Below are positions 6,544 through 11,854 of a stretch of 11,854 bases of DNA, one piece after another. Origin of the DNA: an uncultured Eubacteriales bacterium (GTDB taxonomy: Bacteria; Bacillota; Clostridia; Oscillospirales; Oscillospiraceae); contig CABSBF010000055.1 of assembly GCA_902475855.1 (NCBI GenBank), positions 1 through 11,854 on the forward strand. Direction: 5' to 3'. The position numbers were made by a program, and so were the translations under genes. Every line of letters begins with the position of its first letter. Position 1 is the first letter of the stretch. Below the pieces are notes generated by a model, which was given only the letters and a program-made list of their open reading frames with translations, did not search any database and was not told the DNA's origin.

Positions 6544-6599
6544 ACAAATCAAATGCTCTTCGTATATGGAATAAAACATACGGAGAGTTTTTGATTTGT
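6544..6599. repeat. Imperfect inverted repeat with 22-nt arms
   Basis: Arms at 6544-6565 and 6578-6599 enclose a 12-nt AT-rich loop. The outer 10 bp and the inner 10 bp pair (one G-U), with a 2-nt internal mismatch between them. It follows the end of oadG and a small CCCG/CGGG hairpin (6529-6540). No T tract follows on the plus strand. It may act as a transcript-end stabiliser or a first-stage terminator, or it may be a miniature element remnant. Confidence 0.5.
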
Positions 6600-6608
6600 C
6601 CCTCCACA

Positions 6609-6648
6609 TAAAATCACCGCCTTCGGATATCCGAAGGCGGTGATTTTA
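6609..6648. terminator. Perfect 40-bp palindrome, bidirectional terminator
   Basis: The two 20-nt arms (6609-6628 and 6629-6648) are exact inverses with no spacer. The GC-rich core ends in ATTTTA on both strands, giving a T-rich end in either direction. It lies between the convergent oadB-oadG unit and the pepP-efp-CD1247 unit and should stop both. Confidence 0.88.
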
Positions 6649-6673
6649 ATGCGGTAATTCACTTTTCTTACTG

Positions 6674-7108
6674 TTACAGCTCGTCGTCAGCGTCGAACTC
6701 AAACTCAAGAAGCTCGCCGCACTTCGGGCAGTGGATGGACTCATTGAGAAGCGTCTGCTCATCAACCGTCGTGGTCTCGCCGCACTTCGGGCAAGTCACC
6801 TCGTAAGCAGCGTCATCGTCATAGGCGAAGTCGTCGCCGTTGTCATCAGCAAAGTCGATGTCGTCGTCATCTTCCTCATCATCGTCCTCGTCCATCAGGA
6901 ATTCTTCGATGGCATCCAGATCATCCTCGATCTCATCCAGTTCGTCGGAAACCGCAATCGCGTTTTCCTCCAGATCGCTGATGGAGGAAGTCATGTCCTG
7001 CAGCAGATCGACGATAGCAGAGATCATCTTTCCCTCCGGGGTCTCCTTGCTGAGGTCCAGGCCGTCCATCAGGCCCTTCAGATATGCGGATTTTTCAGAG
7101 AGTGTCAT
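6674..7108 (-). CDS. CD1247-type protein: helical N domain, acidic linker, C-terminal zinc ribbon
   Basis: This 144-residue protein of unknown function resembles the clostridial family named after CD1247. Residues 3-70 form a conserved-looking helical segment (SEKSAYLKGLMDGLD, then ISDLEENAIAVSDELDEIEDDLD). Residues 73-100 are almost all aspartate and glutamate. Residues 102-136 hold a zinc ribbon with CPKCGE twice (C106, C109, C127, C130). No signal or membrane segment is present, so it should be cytosolic. AAAGGAG lies 6 nt before the ATG. It follows efp by 27 nt and is probably cotranscribed, which hints at a role near translation or RNA, but this is only context. The acidic linker is coded by GAC/GAT/GAG-rich repeats that could slip. 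Confidence 0.8.
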   Translation of the reverse strand: MTLSEKSAYLKGLMDGLDLSKETPEGKMISAIVDLLQDMTSSISDLEENAIAVSDELDEIEDDLDAIEEFLMDEDDDEEDDDDIDFADDNGDDFAYDDDAAYEVTCPKCGETTTVDEQTLLNESIHCPKCGELLEFEFDADDEL

Positions 7109-7135
7109 GTCGTACTCCTTTCCGTAGGCGTCCGA

Positions 7136-7699
7136 TCAGGCCTTGGCGCGGCCAAGATACTCGCCGGTACGCGTGTCAATGGAAATCTTGTCGCCTTCGT
7201 TAATAAAGAGGGGAACGCGAACCTCCGCGCCGGTTTCGACGGTCGCGGGCTTGAGGGTATTGGTTGCGGTGTTGCCTGCCAGACCCGGTTCAGTCTTGGT
7301 GACTTCAAGATCGACAAAGTTCGGCGCCTCAACGCTGAAAACGCTGCCCTTATAGGACAGAACGGTGCACTGGTCGTTCTCCTTGACAAAGCGGAAGCTG
7401 GGGTCGAGGATGTCGGCATTGACCGGAGTCATCTCGTAAGTCTCATTGTCCATGAAGTAGTACAGGTCGCCGTCGTTGTAGGAATAGTCCATCTTGCGGC
7501 GCTCAATATAAGCGGTGGGATACTTGTCATTGGGGTTGAAGGTCGTTTCCGTCACGCCGCCGGTGATCACGTTGCGCATTTTTACGCGAACGAAAGCTGC
7601 GCCCTTGCCGGGCTTGACGTGCTGGAATTCAATGATCTGCATGACCTTGCCGTCCATGTCGAAGGTAACGCCGTTTCTAAAATCGCTGACAGAAATCAT
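7136..7699 (-). CDS. efp: Translation elongation factor P
   Basis: EF-P enters the ribosomal E site and relieves stalling at consecutive prolines. The 187-residue length is normal. Domain I carries the tip loop HVKPGKGAAF with K32, the position that is modified in other bacteria. Domain III ends with the conserved VPLFINEGD and IDTRTGEYLGR blocks. AGGAGG lies 9 nt before the ATG. K32, rather than the K34 numbering of E. coli, matches the Bacillus layout, where the lysine carries 5-aminopentanol. I see no epmA/epmB-type modification gene here. It has its own promoter at 7759-7787 and follows pepP, a pairing common in Firmicutes. Confidence 0.97.
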   Translation of the reverse strand: MISVSDFRNGVTFDMDGKVMQIIEFQHVKPGKGAAFVRVKMRNVITGGVTETTFNPNDKYPTAYIERRKMDYSYNDGDLYYFMDNETYEMTPVNADILDPSFRFVKENDQCTVLSYKGSVFSVEAPNFVDLEVTKTEPGLAGNTATNTLKPATVETGAEVRVPLFINEGDKISIDTRTGEYLGRAKA

Positions 7700-7715
7700 A
7701 TTGCTTGTCCTCCTA

Positions 7716-7736
7716 TTTTCCCCCTCTGTGGGAAAA
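7716..7736 (-). promoter_or_regulatory. Leader hairpin just before the efp ribosome binding site
   Basis: TTTTCCC (7730-7736) and GGGAAAA (7716-7722) on the minus strand form a 7-bp stem with a 7-nt loop. It ends one base before the AGGAGG of efp (7709-7714). It might affect ribosome access or mRNA stability. It is too short for a known riboswitch. Confidence 0.35.
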
Positions 7737-7758
7737 ATGATTCATAAAATACAAACAT

Positions 7759-7787
7759 ATTTTAACCGATGCGTATGAAAATTTCAA
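7759..7787 (-). promoter_or_regulatory. Sigma-A promoter of efp
   Basis: The minus strand reads TTGAAA (7782-7787), 17 nt, then TAAAAT (7759-7764), each matching the consensus at 5 of 6 positions. It lies in the 107-nt gap between pepP and efp, so efp and the CD1247-type gene can be expressed without pepP. Confidence 0.8.
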
Positions 7788-7806
7788 CCCTTTTCCTGAA
7801 TTTCCA

Positions 7807-8871
7807 TCACAGAATCAGCAAATCTTTCGGGCTGTGGGTGATATCGCGGCAGCCATTCTCCTCAAAAACAGCCACATCCTCGATGCGCACGCCAAATTTG
7901 CCGGGCAGATAGATACCGGGTTCAGCAGAGCAGACCGCATGCAGCGGCATGGGCTCGGTATTGCGCTGGTTGCAGTTGGGTGCTTCGTGAATTTCCAGGC
8001 CCACACTGTGGCCATAGCTGTGGCCGAAGTATTCTCCGTAACCAGCCTTTGTGATCACATCGCGCGCGGCAGTATCAACCGCCTTGCCGCTTACGCCCGC
8101 CCTGCTGATTGCAAGACCGGCAAGCTGCGCCTGAAGCACCGTGTTATAGACCTGCTTCATTTCATCCGTGGCATAGCCCAGTGCAACGGTACGGGTCATA
8201 TCGGAGCAGTAGCCCTGATACAGCACGCCGAAATCCATCGTGATGAAATCTCCCATCTGGAGCTTGCGGTCGCCGGGTACGCCGTGCGGCATACTCGTAT
8301 TCGGCCCGGAAACAACGATTGGGTCGAAGGAAAGGCCATCAGCGCCGTTTTTATACAGGCAGTAGATCAGCTCGGCGCACAGCTCCTTCTCCGTCATTCC
8401 CTCATGAATGCGGGTGCAGATTTCTGTGAACGCTCTGTCAGTGATCTCCTGTGCCTTTACCATCCGGTCGATCTCCCACGGCTCCTTGCTTGCGCGGAAG
8501 GCGTTGAGCGGTTTCTGAGCCGGCACAAGTGTGGCGTGTAAAGCCTCTTCGTAGTTGTGGAATTCTCCGGCAGTGAGATAATCCTCCTCATAACCAAGGC
8601 TCTGAATTCCAAAATCCGCAATTGCTTCATTCAGGCAGGCAACATAGCCGCCGCGGGTGACAATATCAATCACCTCGAAGTTCTTGATGTTGTTCTGTGC
8701 AGATTCAATATAGCGGCTATCCGTGAAATAGCGCGCTCCAGCCTTGCTGACAATCGCAACACCTTCTGCAATGTCAAACTCCGCAGCATACATCCGGTTG
8801 TAGCGCGAGGTCAGCAGCAGGCCGTCCGGGGACTCTTTCAAAAGGGAACGGTACTTTTCAAGATTGGTCAT
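7807..8871 (-). CDS. pepP: Xaa-Pro aminopeptidase, M24B family
   Basis: This cytosolic metallopeptidase removes the N-terminal residue next to proline. The 354-residue protein has a creatinase-type N domain (1-125) and a pita-bread catalytic domain. All five metal ligands are visible: D213 (TMDFG), D224 (CSDMTRT), H288 (GHSVGLEIHE), E317 (SAEPGIY) and E331 (RIEDV). The proton-shuttling H295 is also present. It matches the short YqhT/PapA type. The ATG overlaps the yqeG stop by 4 nt (ATGA), with GGAG 9 nt upstream, so the two are coupled. efp follows downstream, as in B. subtilis and many Clostridia. Confidence 0.93.
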   Translation of the reverse strand: MTNLEKYRSLLKESPDGLLLTSRYNRMYAAEFDIAEGVAIVSKAGARYFTDSRYIESAQNNIKNFEVIDIVTRGGYVACLNEAIADFGIQSLGYEEDYLTAGEFHNYEEALHATLVPAQKPLNAFRASKEPWEIDRMVKAQEITDRAFTEICTRIHEGMTEKELCAELIYCLYKNGADGLSFDPIVVSGPNTSMPHGVPGDRKLQMGDFITMDFGVLYQGYCSDMTRTVALGYATDEMKQVYNTVLQAQLAGLAISRAGVSGKAVDTAARDVITKAGYGEYFGHSYGHSVGLEIHEAPNCNQRNTEPMPLHAVCSAEPGIYLPGKFGVRIEDVAVFEENGCRDITHSPKDLLIL

Positions 8872-9368
8872 GATGTAATTCTCCTTTTCTTAGCCATGGC
8901 GAGGAACGGCACCTCAAATATATGGCGCAGTTTCAGCCAGAATGTATGATTATGGATGGAGCGAACCTGAACGGAGGTAATCCCCGCGAGATTCGCCCCC
9001 AGCGTATCCGTAAAAGTCTGATCGCCGACGAGAGCAGTTTCCTTCCTGGACGCACCATAGCGCTGAAGCGCTTCGCGGATTCCTCTGGGAAGTGGCTTCT
9101 TTGCACGCGTGACGCAGTCCACATCGTATTTTTCAGAAAAATCCGGCACGCGGCGGCGCTTGCTGTTGGAAACAATGCAAAGCCGCACCCCGGCGGCTTT
9201 CATGCCGGCGATCCAGTCAAGCAATGGCTGATCCGGCTGATCCGTCGTGTACGGGAGCATCGTGTTGTCAAAATCCATCAACAGCAGATCTATTCCGCGG
9301 CTGAGCAAAAACTCCGGCGTGATGTCCGTCAAACGGCGGAACAGAAATCTCGGTAAAAAAGACAGCAT
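8868..9368 (-). CDS. yqeG: YqeG family HAD IIIA-type phosphatase
   Basis: This 166-residue HAD-superfamily protein has motif I MDFDNTMLP (nucleophile D32, acid/base D34), motif II VSNS (66-69), a motif III lysine in RAKKP (89-92) and motif IV GDQTFTD (115-121). The YqeG family is related to PGP phosphatases, and some eukaryotic relatives dephosphorylate phosphatidylglycerophosphate. The bacterial substrate is not established. In Bacillus, yqeG is usually next to the GTPase gene yqeH; here it is followed instead by pepP with a 4-nt overlap. The ribosome site before the ATG at 9368 is weak (TTGGGTAG), although the promoter at 9404-9432 is well placed. Confidence 0.9.
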   Translation of the reverse strand: MLSFLPRFLFRRLTDITPEFLLSRGIDLLLMDFDNTMLPYTTDQPDQPLLDWIAGMKAAGVRLCIVSNSKRRRVPDFSEKYDVDCVTRAKKPLPRGIREALQRYGASRKETALVGDQTFTDTLGANLAGITSVQVRSIHNHTFWLKLRHIFEVPFLAMAKKRRITS

Positions 9369-9399
9369 AATCTACCCAACATTTCCATAAATAATCTTG

Positions 9400-9408
9400 T
9401 GATATTAT
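9400..9408 (+). promoter_or_regulatory. Possible extended -10 promoter of the 9433-10086 gene
   Basis: TGA-TATTAT (9400-9408) is an extended -10 with no good -35 at 15-18 nt. The predicted start near 9415 lies just before GGAGG at 9420-9424. Its -10 overlaps, on the other strand, the -10 of the yqeG promoter. Confidence 0.45.
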
Positions 9409-9432
9409 ACCACCGGAACGGAGGTTTGTCTA
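9404..9432 (-). promoter_or_regulatory. Sigma-A promoter of yqeG-pepP
   Basis: The minus strand reads TAGACA (9427-9432), a 17-nt spacer and a perfect TATAAT (9404-9409). Transcription would start about 30 nt before the yqeG ATG at 9368. The -35 abuts the TTG start codon of the divergent gene. Confidence 0.8.
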
Positions 9433-10086
9433 TTGTCTATTCCCCTCTATTTTGCCGCAGATTATGAAGAAATTGTAACAATTCCGAAAAGGCACGACCG
9501 GGCGTTAACCGGTTTCGGCCTTTATCCGGACGGAAGCATCCGCAAGCCGCCGGACAGAATTCCTGCGTTGGCAGTCATAGACGATGCGTTTCTGCCGCAG
9601 AAAACACCGGAACCGCACGTGCTGGACATGTTGGCTGATGTCTGCGGTCAGGGGTGCTTTTTCGACTTTGTGCGACCGCAAACACCGCTGCACCGTGCGC
9701 TCGTCCGCGGCTTACAGGCACGGCTGCCGCAAATGGTACCGCTTTTTCTGCCTGAGCCCTATCATGCACTGGCGCCGGAGAGCATTTGCGTTCTCTCGCG
9801 CGTCCGGCCGTGCAATCACTGGGCGCGATATCTGGAAGCAAAAGGCGGTTCCTACCCTGCCGGATGGTGTCTGGAGCTCATTCCATGGCATCAGGCCTTG
9901 CCGCAGCGCAGGAGGAGAGCATGCAGGCGAACCCTTCCCTATGCCTGCTGTGAGCTCGAAATGCGCGGGGATGAGCTGTATTATTTTGACACAGCGGAAA
10001 CACTGCGTCTGCGCCTGAAGGTCGCGCAGGAATACGGCTGCCGGGCAGCAATCGGACTTTACCGTGAGCTGAAAGAGCTTGCATAA
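9433..10086 (+). CDS. Hypothetical protein, alpha/beta (TIM-barrel-like?) fold
   Basis: I do not recognise this 217-residue protein. It has no signal peptide or membrane helix. Hydrophobic strand-like stretches alternate with helix-like ones: ALAVIDDAF (45-53), GCFFDFVRP, MVPLFLPEPYHA, ICVLSRVRP, GWCLELIPW, YACCELEMRGDELYYF and AAIGLYREL. This spacing is like part of a beta/alpha barrel. A positively charged patch (PQRRRRACRR) sits before the last strands, and cysteines are frequent. The start is TTG at 9433, with GGAGG 8 nt upstream. It stands alone between a divergent promoter and its own terminator, with codon use like its neighbours. That it is a gene is fairly sure; its function is unknown. 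Confidence 0.8.
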   Translation: MSIPLYFAADYEEIVTIPKRHDRALTGFGLYPDGSIRKPPDRIPALAVIDDAFLPQKTPEPHVLDMLADVCGQGCFFDFVRPQTPLHRALVRGLQARLPQMVPLFLPEPYHALAPESICVLSRVRPCNHWARYLEAKGGSYPAGWCLELIPWHQALPQRRRRACRRTLPYACCELEMRGDELYYFDTAETLRLRLKVAQEYGCRAAIGLYRELKELA

Positions 10087-10093
10087 ATTGGAC

Positions 10094-10127
10094 GTCCCCT
10101 GTGGCCTGACGGTCACAGGGGACTTTT
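10094..10127 (+). terminator. Terminator of the 9433-10086 gene
   Basis: A stem of 13 bp (10094-10106 with 10111-10123, one G-U) around the loop TGAC is followed at once by TTTTA. It begins 7 nt after the TAA. On the minus strand the tail is weak, but the same hairpin may also end the convergent xerD transcript. Confidence 0.92.
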
Positions 10128-10159
10128 ATGAACAGTCTGCAATACCTCACAGGCTATCA

Positions 10160-11044
10160 TTACGCTCTCGGATGATATTTGTTGTAGACGTTTTTCAGAT
10201 TCTGCTTGATGACCTGCGTATAGATCTGTGTGGAGGAAATATCGCTGTGCCCCAGCATTTCCTGAAGTGAGTGCAGATCAGCACCATTTTCCAGCAGATG
10301 TGCCGCGAAGCTGTGGCGAAGGGTGTGCGGGGTAATATCCTTGTCAATCTGCGCCATCTGCTGATAGTGCTTGATGATCTTCCAGAAGCCCTGACGGGTC
10401 ATCCGCTCTCCGCTGAGATTCACAAAAAGCGCTTCTTCCGTCGGATCGGACACCATCTTGGGACGGATATCTGTCAGGAATACGCTGAGCGCCTTGATTG
10501 CCGCAGGATAGATGGGGATAATGCGAAACTTATCATGACTCTCGCACTTGACAAAACCGCCGGCCAGACTGACATCGGAAACATTCAGAGCAATCATCTC
10601 GCTCACACGCATTCCGGTTGCATAAAGCAGCTCCAACATGGCCTTATCCCGGTATCCCTTGACGTCCACGCACTTTGGCTGTTCCAGCAGCAGCTCGACC
10701 TCACGGCCGGTCAGGATCTGCGGGAGCTTCTTCTCCGCCTTCGGCTGGGGAATATTATGTACGGGATTTTCCGCAGCCAGACCGGCCTCCACGCAAAAGC
10801 GATAGAAACTCTTGAGAGAGGCCACAGAGCGCGAGATCGTTGCAGGCGACTTCCCGGCATTGGTCAGGTGCTGTACATAACGGCAGATTGCCTCACGGTC
10901 GCACGAATTGAGCGGCAGCTCCTCCACATCCGAAAGATAGGCATTAAACTGCCGAATGTCACGCAAGTAAGAGGCCACCGTGTTCGCGGATGCGTGCTTC
11001 ATATTCAAAAGATAGCTTTCATACGCAGACACAAGATTGACCAT
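10160..11044 (-). CDS. xerD: Tyrosine recombinase XerD
   Basis: XerD works with XerC, or alone as XerH/XerS-type enzymes do, to resolve chromosome dimers at dif near the terminus. The 294-residue protein has an N-terminal SAM-like DNA-binding domain (1-85) and a catalytic domain with R146 (GMRVSEM), K172, H240 and R243 (HTLRHSFA), H266 (LGHSD) and nucleophile Y275 (TQIYTQV). The spacing matches E. coli XerD closely. The lysine turn reads KCESHDKFRIIP instead of the usual GKGNKER-type loop. A chromosomal Xer is favoured over a phage integrase because no other mobile genes are present and the pairing with a SpoIIM-like gene upstream recurs in Firmicutes. The coding sequence ends in three in-frame stops, TAA-TGA-TAG. 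Confidence 0.92.
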   Translation of the reverse strand: MVNLVSAYESYLLNMKHASANTVASYLRDIRQFNAYLSDVEELPLNSCDREAICRYVQHLTNAGKSPATISRSVASLKSFYRFCVEAGLAAENPVHNIPQPKAEKKLPQILTGREVELLLEQPKCVDVKGYRDKAMLELLYATGMRVSEMIALNVSDVSLAGGFVKCESHDKFRIIPIYPAAIKALSVFLTDIRPKMVSDPTEEALFVNLSGERMTRQGFWKIIKHYQQMAQIDKDITPHTLRHSFAAHLLENGADLHSLQEMLGHSDISSTQIYTQVIKQNLKNVYNKYHPRA

Positions 11045-11058
11045 CCTACATTACCTTC

Positions 11059-11577
11059 TCATTTCATCATTTGGATCATCGGCACAACAAAATAAGGAAA
11101 CAGTATATACTGCATCGAAAACAGCAGCGGCATTGTCATACTCAGGCAAATCCGGCGAAAAAATCCAGCTTGCGTGGAAAACAGCCATACTGCAAGCACG
11201 GAAAACAGAAGCATTCTCGGAAGAAGCAGCCAGGCAGATAACCAGAGCCCCGGAATCCCAAAGGCAAGCCAGTTGATCCCGGAACTGAACGCCGCAGACA
11301 TTGCTCCCAAAAAAGCAGCTCCTATCAGCAATGGCCGCAGCAACTTTACACAGCCAACCAGCAGAGCGGCAGAAAAGACCGCCGCAGGAAGGAATATCTG
11401 CTCCGCGTTTCCGGACCCAATGAGGAATGCCTCATTCCGAAAAGCGTCTGAGAAAGAAAGCACGTCCCGCAGCAGCAAAAAGCCGCAAAGAGCGCCGGCA
11501 AAGAAAGCCAGCACAAAAAACATGCTGCTCAAATCGCCGGCAGTACGGAAGCTAGCCGGACGGGAATCAGCACTCAT
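11059..11577 (-). CDS. Multi-pass membrane protein, possibly SpoIIM-like
   Basis: This 172-residue protein has about five hydrophobic segments (roughly 17-38, 58-78, 82-105, 108-134 and 146-167) and little soluble mass. SpoIIM, a subunit of the DMP peptidoglycan machine needed for engulfment during sporulation, is also a five-helix protein of somewhat greater length (about 210 residues). It often lies just upstream of xerD (ripX) in Firmicutes. Context and topology fit, but I cannot point to a diagnostic SpoIIM motif, so the name is tentative. GGAG lies 9 nt before the ATG. xerD starts 14 nt after its stop, so the two are probably cotranscribed from the promoter at 11685-11713. Confidence 0.7.
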   Translation of the reverse strand: MSADSRPASFRTAGDLSSMFFVLAFFAGALCGFLLLRDVLSFSDAFRNEAFLIGSGNAEQIFLPAAVFSAALLVGCVKLLRPLLIGAAFLGAMSAAFSSGINWLAFGIPGLWLSAWLLLPRMLLFSVLAVWLFSTQAGFFRRICLSMTMPLLFSMQYILFPYFVVPMIQMMK

Positions 11578-11684
11578 AACGACCGTCTCCAGTCCGGAAC
11601 TATATCTTGTGGCAGAAACGGAACGCAGTCACAATTTATGCCAAAAATATTATTTCTACCAACTTTTTTCTCTCTGTGATTGAT

Positions 11685-11713
11685 ACTATACTCTAAATTC
11701 TCCGTGATTTCAA
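11685..11713 (-). promoter_or_regulatory. Sigma-A promoter of the SpoIIM-like gene and xerD
   Basis: The minus strand reads TTGAAA (11708-11713), 17 nt, then TATAGT (11685-11690). The predicted start near 11678 leaves a leader of about 100 nt before the ATG at 11577. A second, weak option lies nearer the gene around 11632-11660. Confidence 0.7.
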
Positions 11714-11786
11714 TACTATTTTGTGTTTTTTCTATTTTTTGTCTATTATGCACATATTTTATGTTAACTGTATTATGTAAACCATG

Positions 11787-11825
11787 AAACCGCAGCAGCG
11801 GTTTGCCGTCAAGTAAACTGCTGCG
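11787..11825. repeat. Overlapping alternative hairpins in right-edge intergenic DNA
   Basis: The stretch 11714-11854 holds no gene and is AT-rich. Two exclusive stems share bases. AAACCGC/GCGGTTT (11787-11793 with 11798-11804) is one; CGCAGCAG/CTGCTGCG (11791-11798 with 11818-11825) is the other, the latter extended by TTT/AAA past a 3-nt bulge. It may be the terminator of a leftward gene lying beyond the window, but the minus-strand tail (GTTTCATGG) is a weak U tract. Confidence 0.4.
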
Positions 11826-11854
11826 AATTATTTATCTTGTAGTAAACATACACA

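Noticed and set aside
5211..6545. 444-codon leftward ORF opposite oadB
   Set aside because: The composition (His-, Asp-, Gln-rich, no domain) is typical of an antisense frame of a membrane protein gene. oadB has clear family motifs and a ribosome site.
6840..7127. Rightward Ser-rich ORF
   Set aside because: It is the opposite-strand reading of the Asp/Glu codon run in the CD1247-type gene, with no independent signal.
10094..10127. dif-like recombination site near xerD
   Set aside because: The inverted repeat there is GC-rich with a T tail and fits a terminator; it lacks the AT-rich 11-6-11 layout of dif.
11625..11660. Sigma-E promoter for the SpoIIM-like gene
   Set aside because: A CATAAATT string resembles the sigma-E -10, but no ATA-type -35 lies at the right distance, so only half of the site matches.
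1..11854. CRISPR array, IS element, toxin-antitoxin or prophage
   Set aside because: No regularly spaced repeats, transposase, paired small toxin genes or phage structural genes were seen. The only recombinase has the marks of a chromosomal Xer.

Overview
The window looks like a chromosomal housekeeping region of a Gram-positive anaerobe of the class Clostridia, most like the Oscillospiraceae/Ruminococcaceae. The evidence is the strong AGGAGG-type ribosome sites, the pepP-efp pair followed by a CD1247-type zinc-ribbon protein, a clostridial-style mltG/U32 operon, and a sodium-pump decarboxylase beta/gamma pair. The assignment comes from gene content and is an inference. I see no phage, IS element, CRISPR array or plasmid gene.

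Layout. (1) Positions 1-332: a leftward cluster of serine tRNAs, namely tRNA-Ser(UGA), tRNA-Ser(GCU) with a badly paired acceptor stem, and the first 28 nt of a third, cut by the window edge. A strong TTGACA-17-TAAAAT promoter lies upstream. (2) Positions 476-5040: a tight leftward operon read as tagA/wecG-type glycosyltransferase, tmk, DJ-1/YajL-like protein, mltG, U32 tRNA hydroxylase (trhP-like). Junctions are a 6-nt gap, a 1-nt overlap, a 1-nt gap and an 8-nt overlap. A promoter at 5012-5040 starts it and a hairpin at 476-501 ends it. (3) Positions 5096-6524: a divergent rightward unit with oadB (TTG start) and a 56-codon oadG-like gene. It ends in a large imperfect inverted repeat and a perfect 40-bp palindrome shared with the convergent operon. 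(4) Positions 6674-9432: a leftward group yqeG, pepP, efp (with its own promoter), CD1247-type protein. (5) Positions 9433-10127: one rightward gene of unknown function whose promoter seems to share its -10 with that of yqeG, closed by a clear terminator. (6) Positions 10160-11713: a leftward pair, a SpoIIM-like membrane protein and xerD, with a promoter at 11685-11713. (7) Positions 11714-11854: AT-rich intergenic DNA with a hairpin and no gene.

How the parts relate. Operon 2 joins cell-envelope polymer synthesis (TagA-type transferase, MltG) to thymidylate kinase and a tRNA wobble-uridine hydroxylase. The hydroxylase lies beside the gene for tRNA-Ser(UGA), a known type of substrate for that enzyme class. 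The oadB/oadG pair encodes the membrane part of a Na+-pumping biotin decarboxylase without its carboxyltransferase or biotin carrier, so these must be encoded elsewhere if the pump works. EF-P and the Xaa-Pro peptidase both concern proline: EF-P relieves stalling at polyproline and the peptidase removes residues before proline.

No clear new biological system is visible. The points most worth a second look are the mispaired tRNA-Ser(GCU), the hairpin that starts immediately after its CCA, the structured 340-440 intergenic segment, the double inverted-repeat terminator at 6544-6648, the overlapping promoters at 9400-9432 and the unrecognised 217-residue protein.
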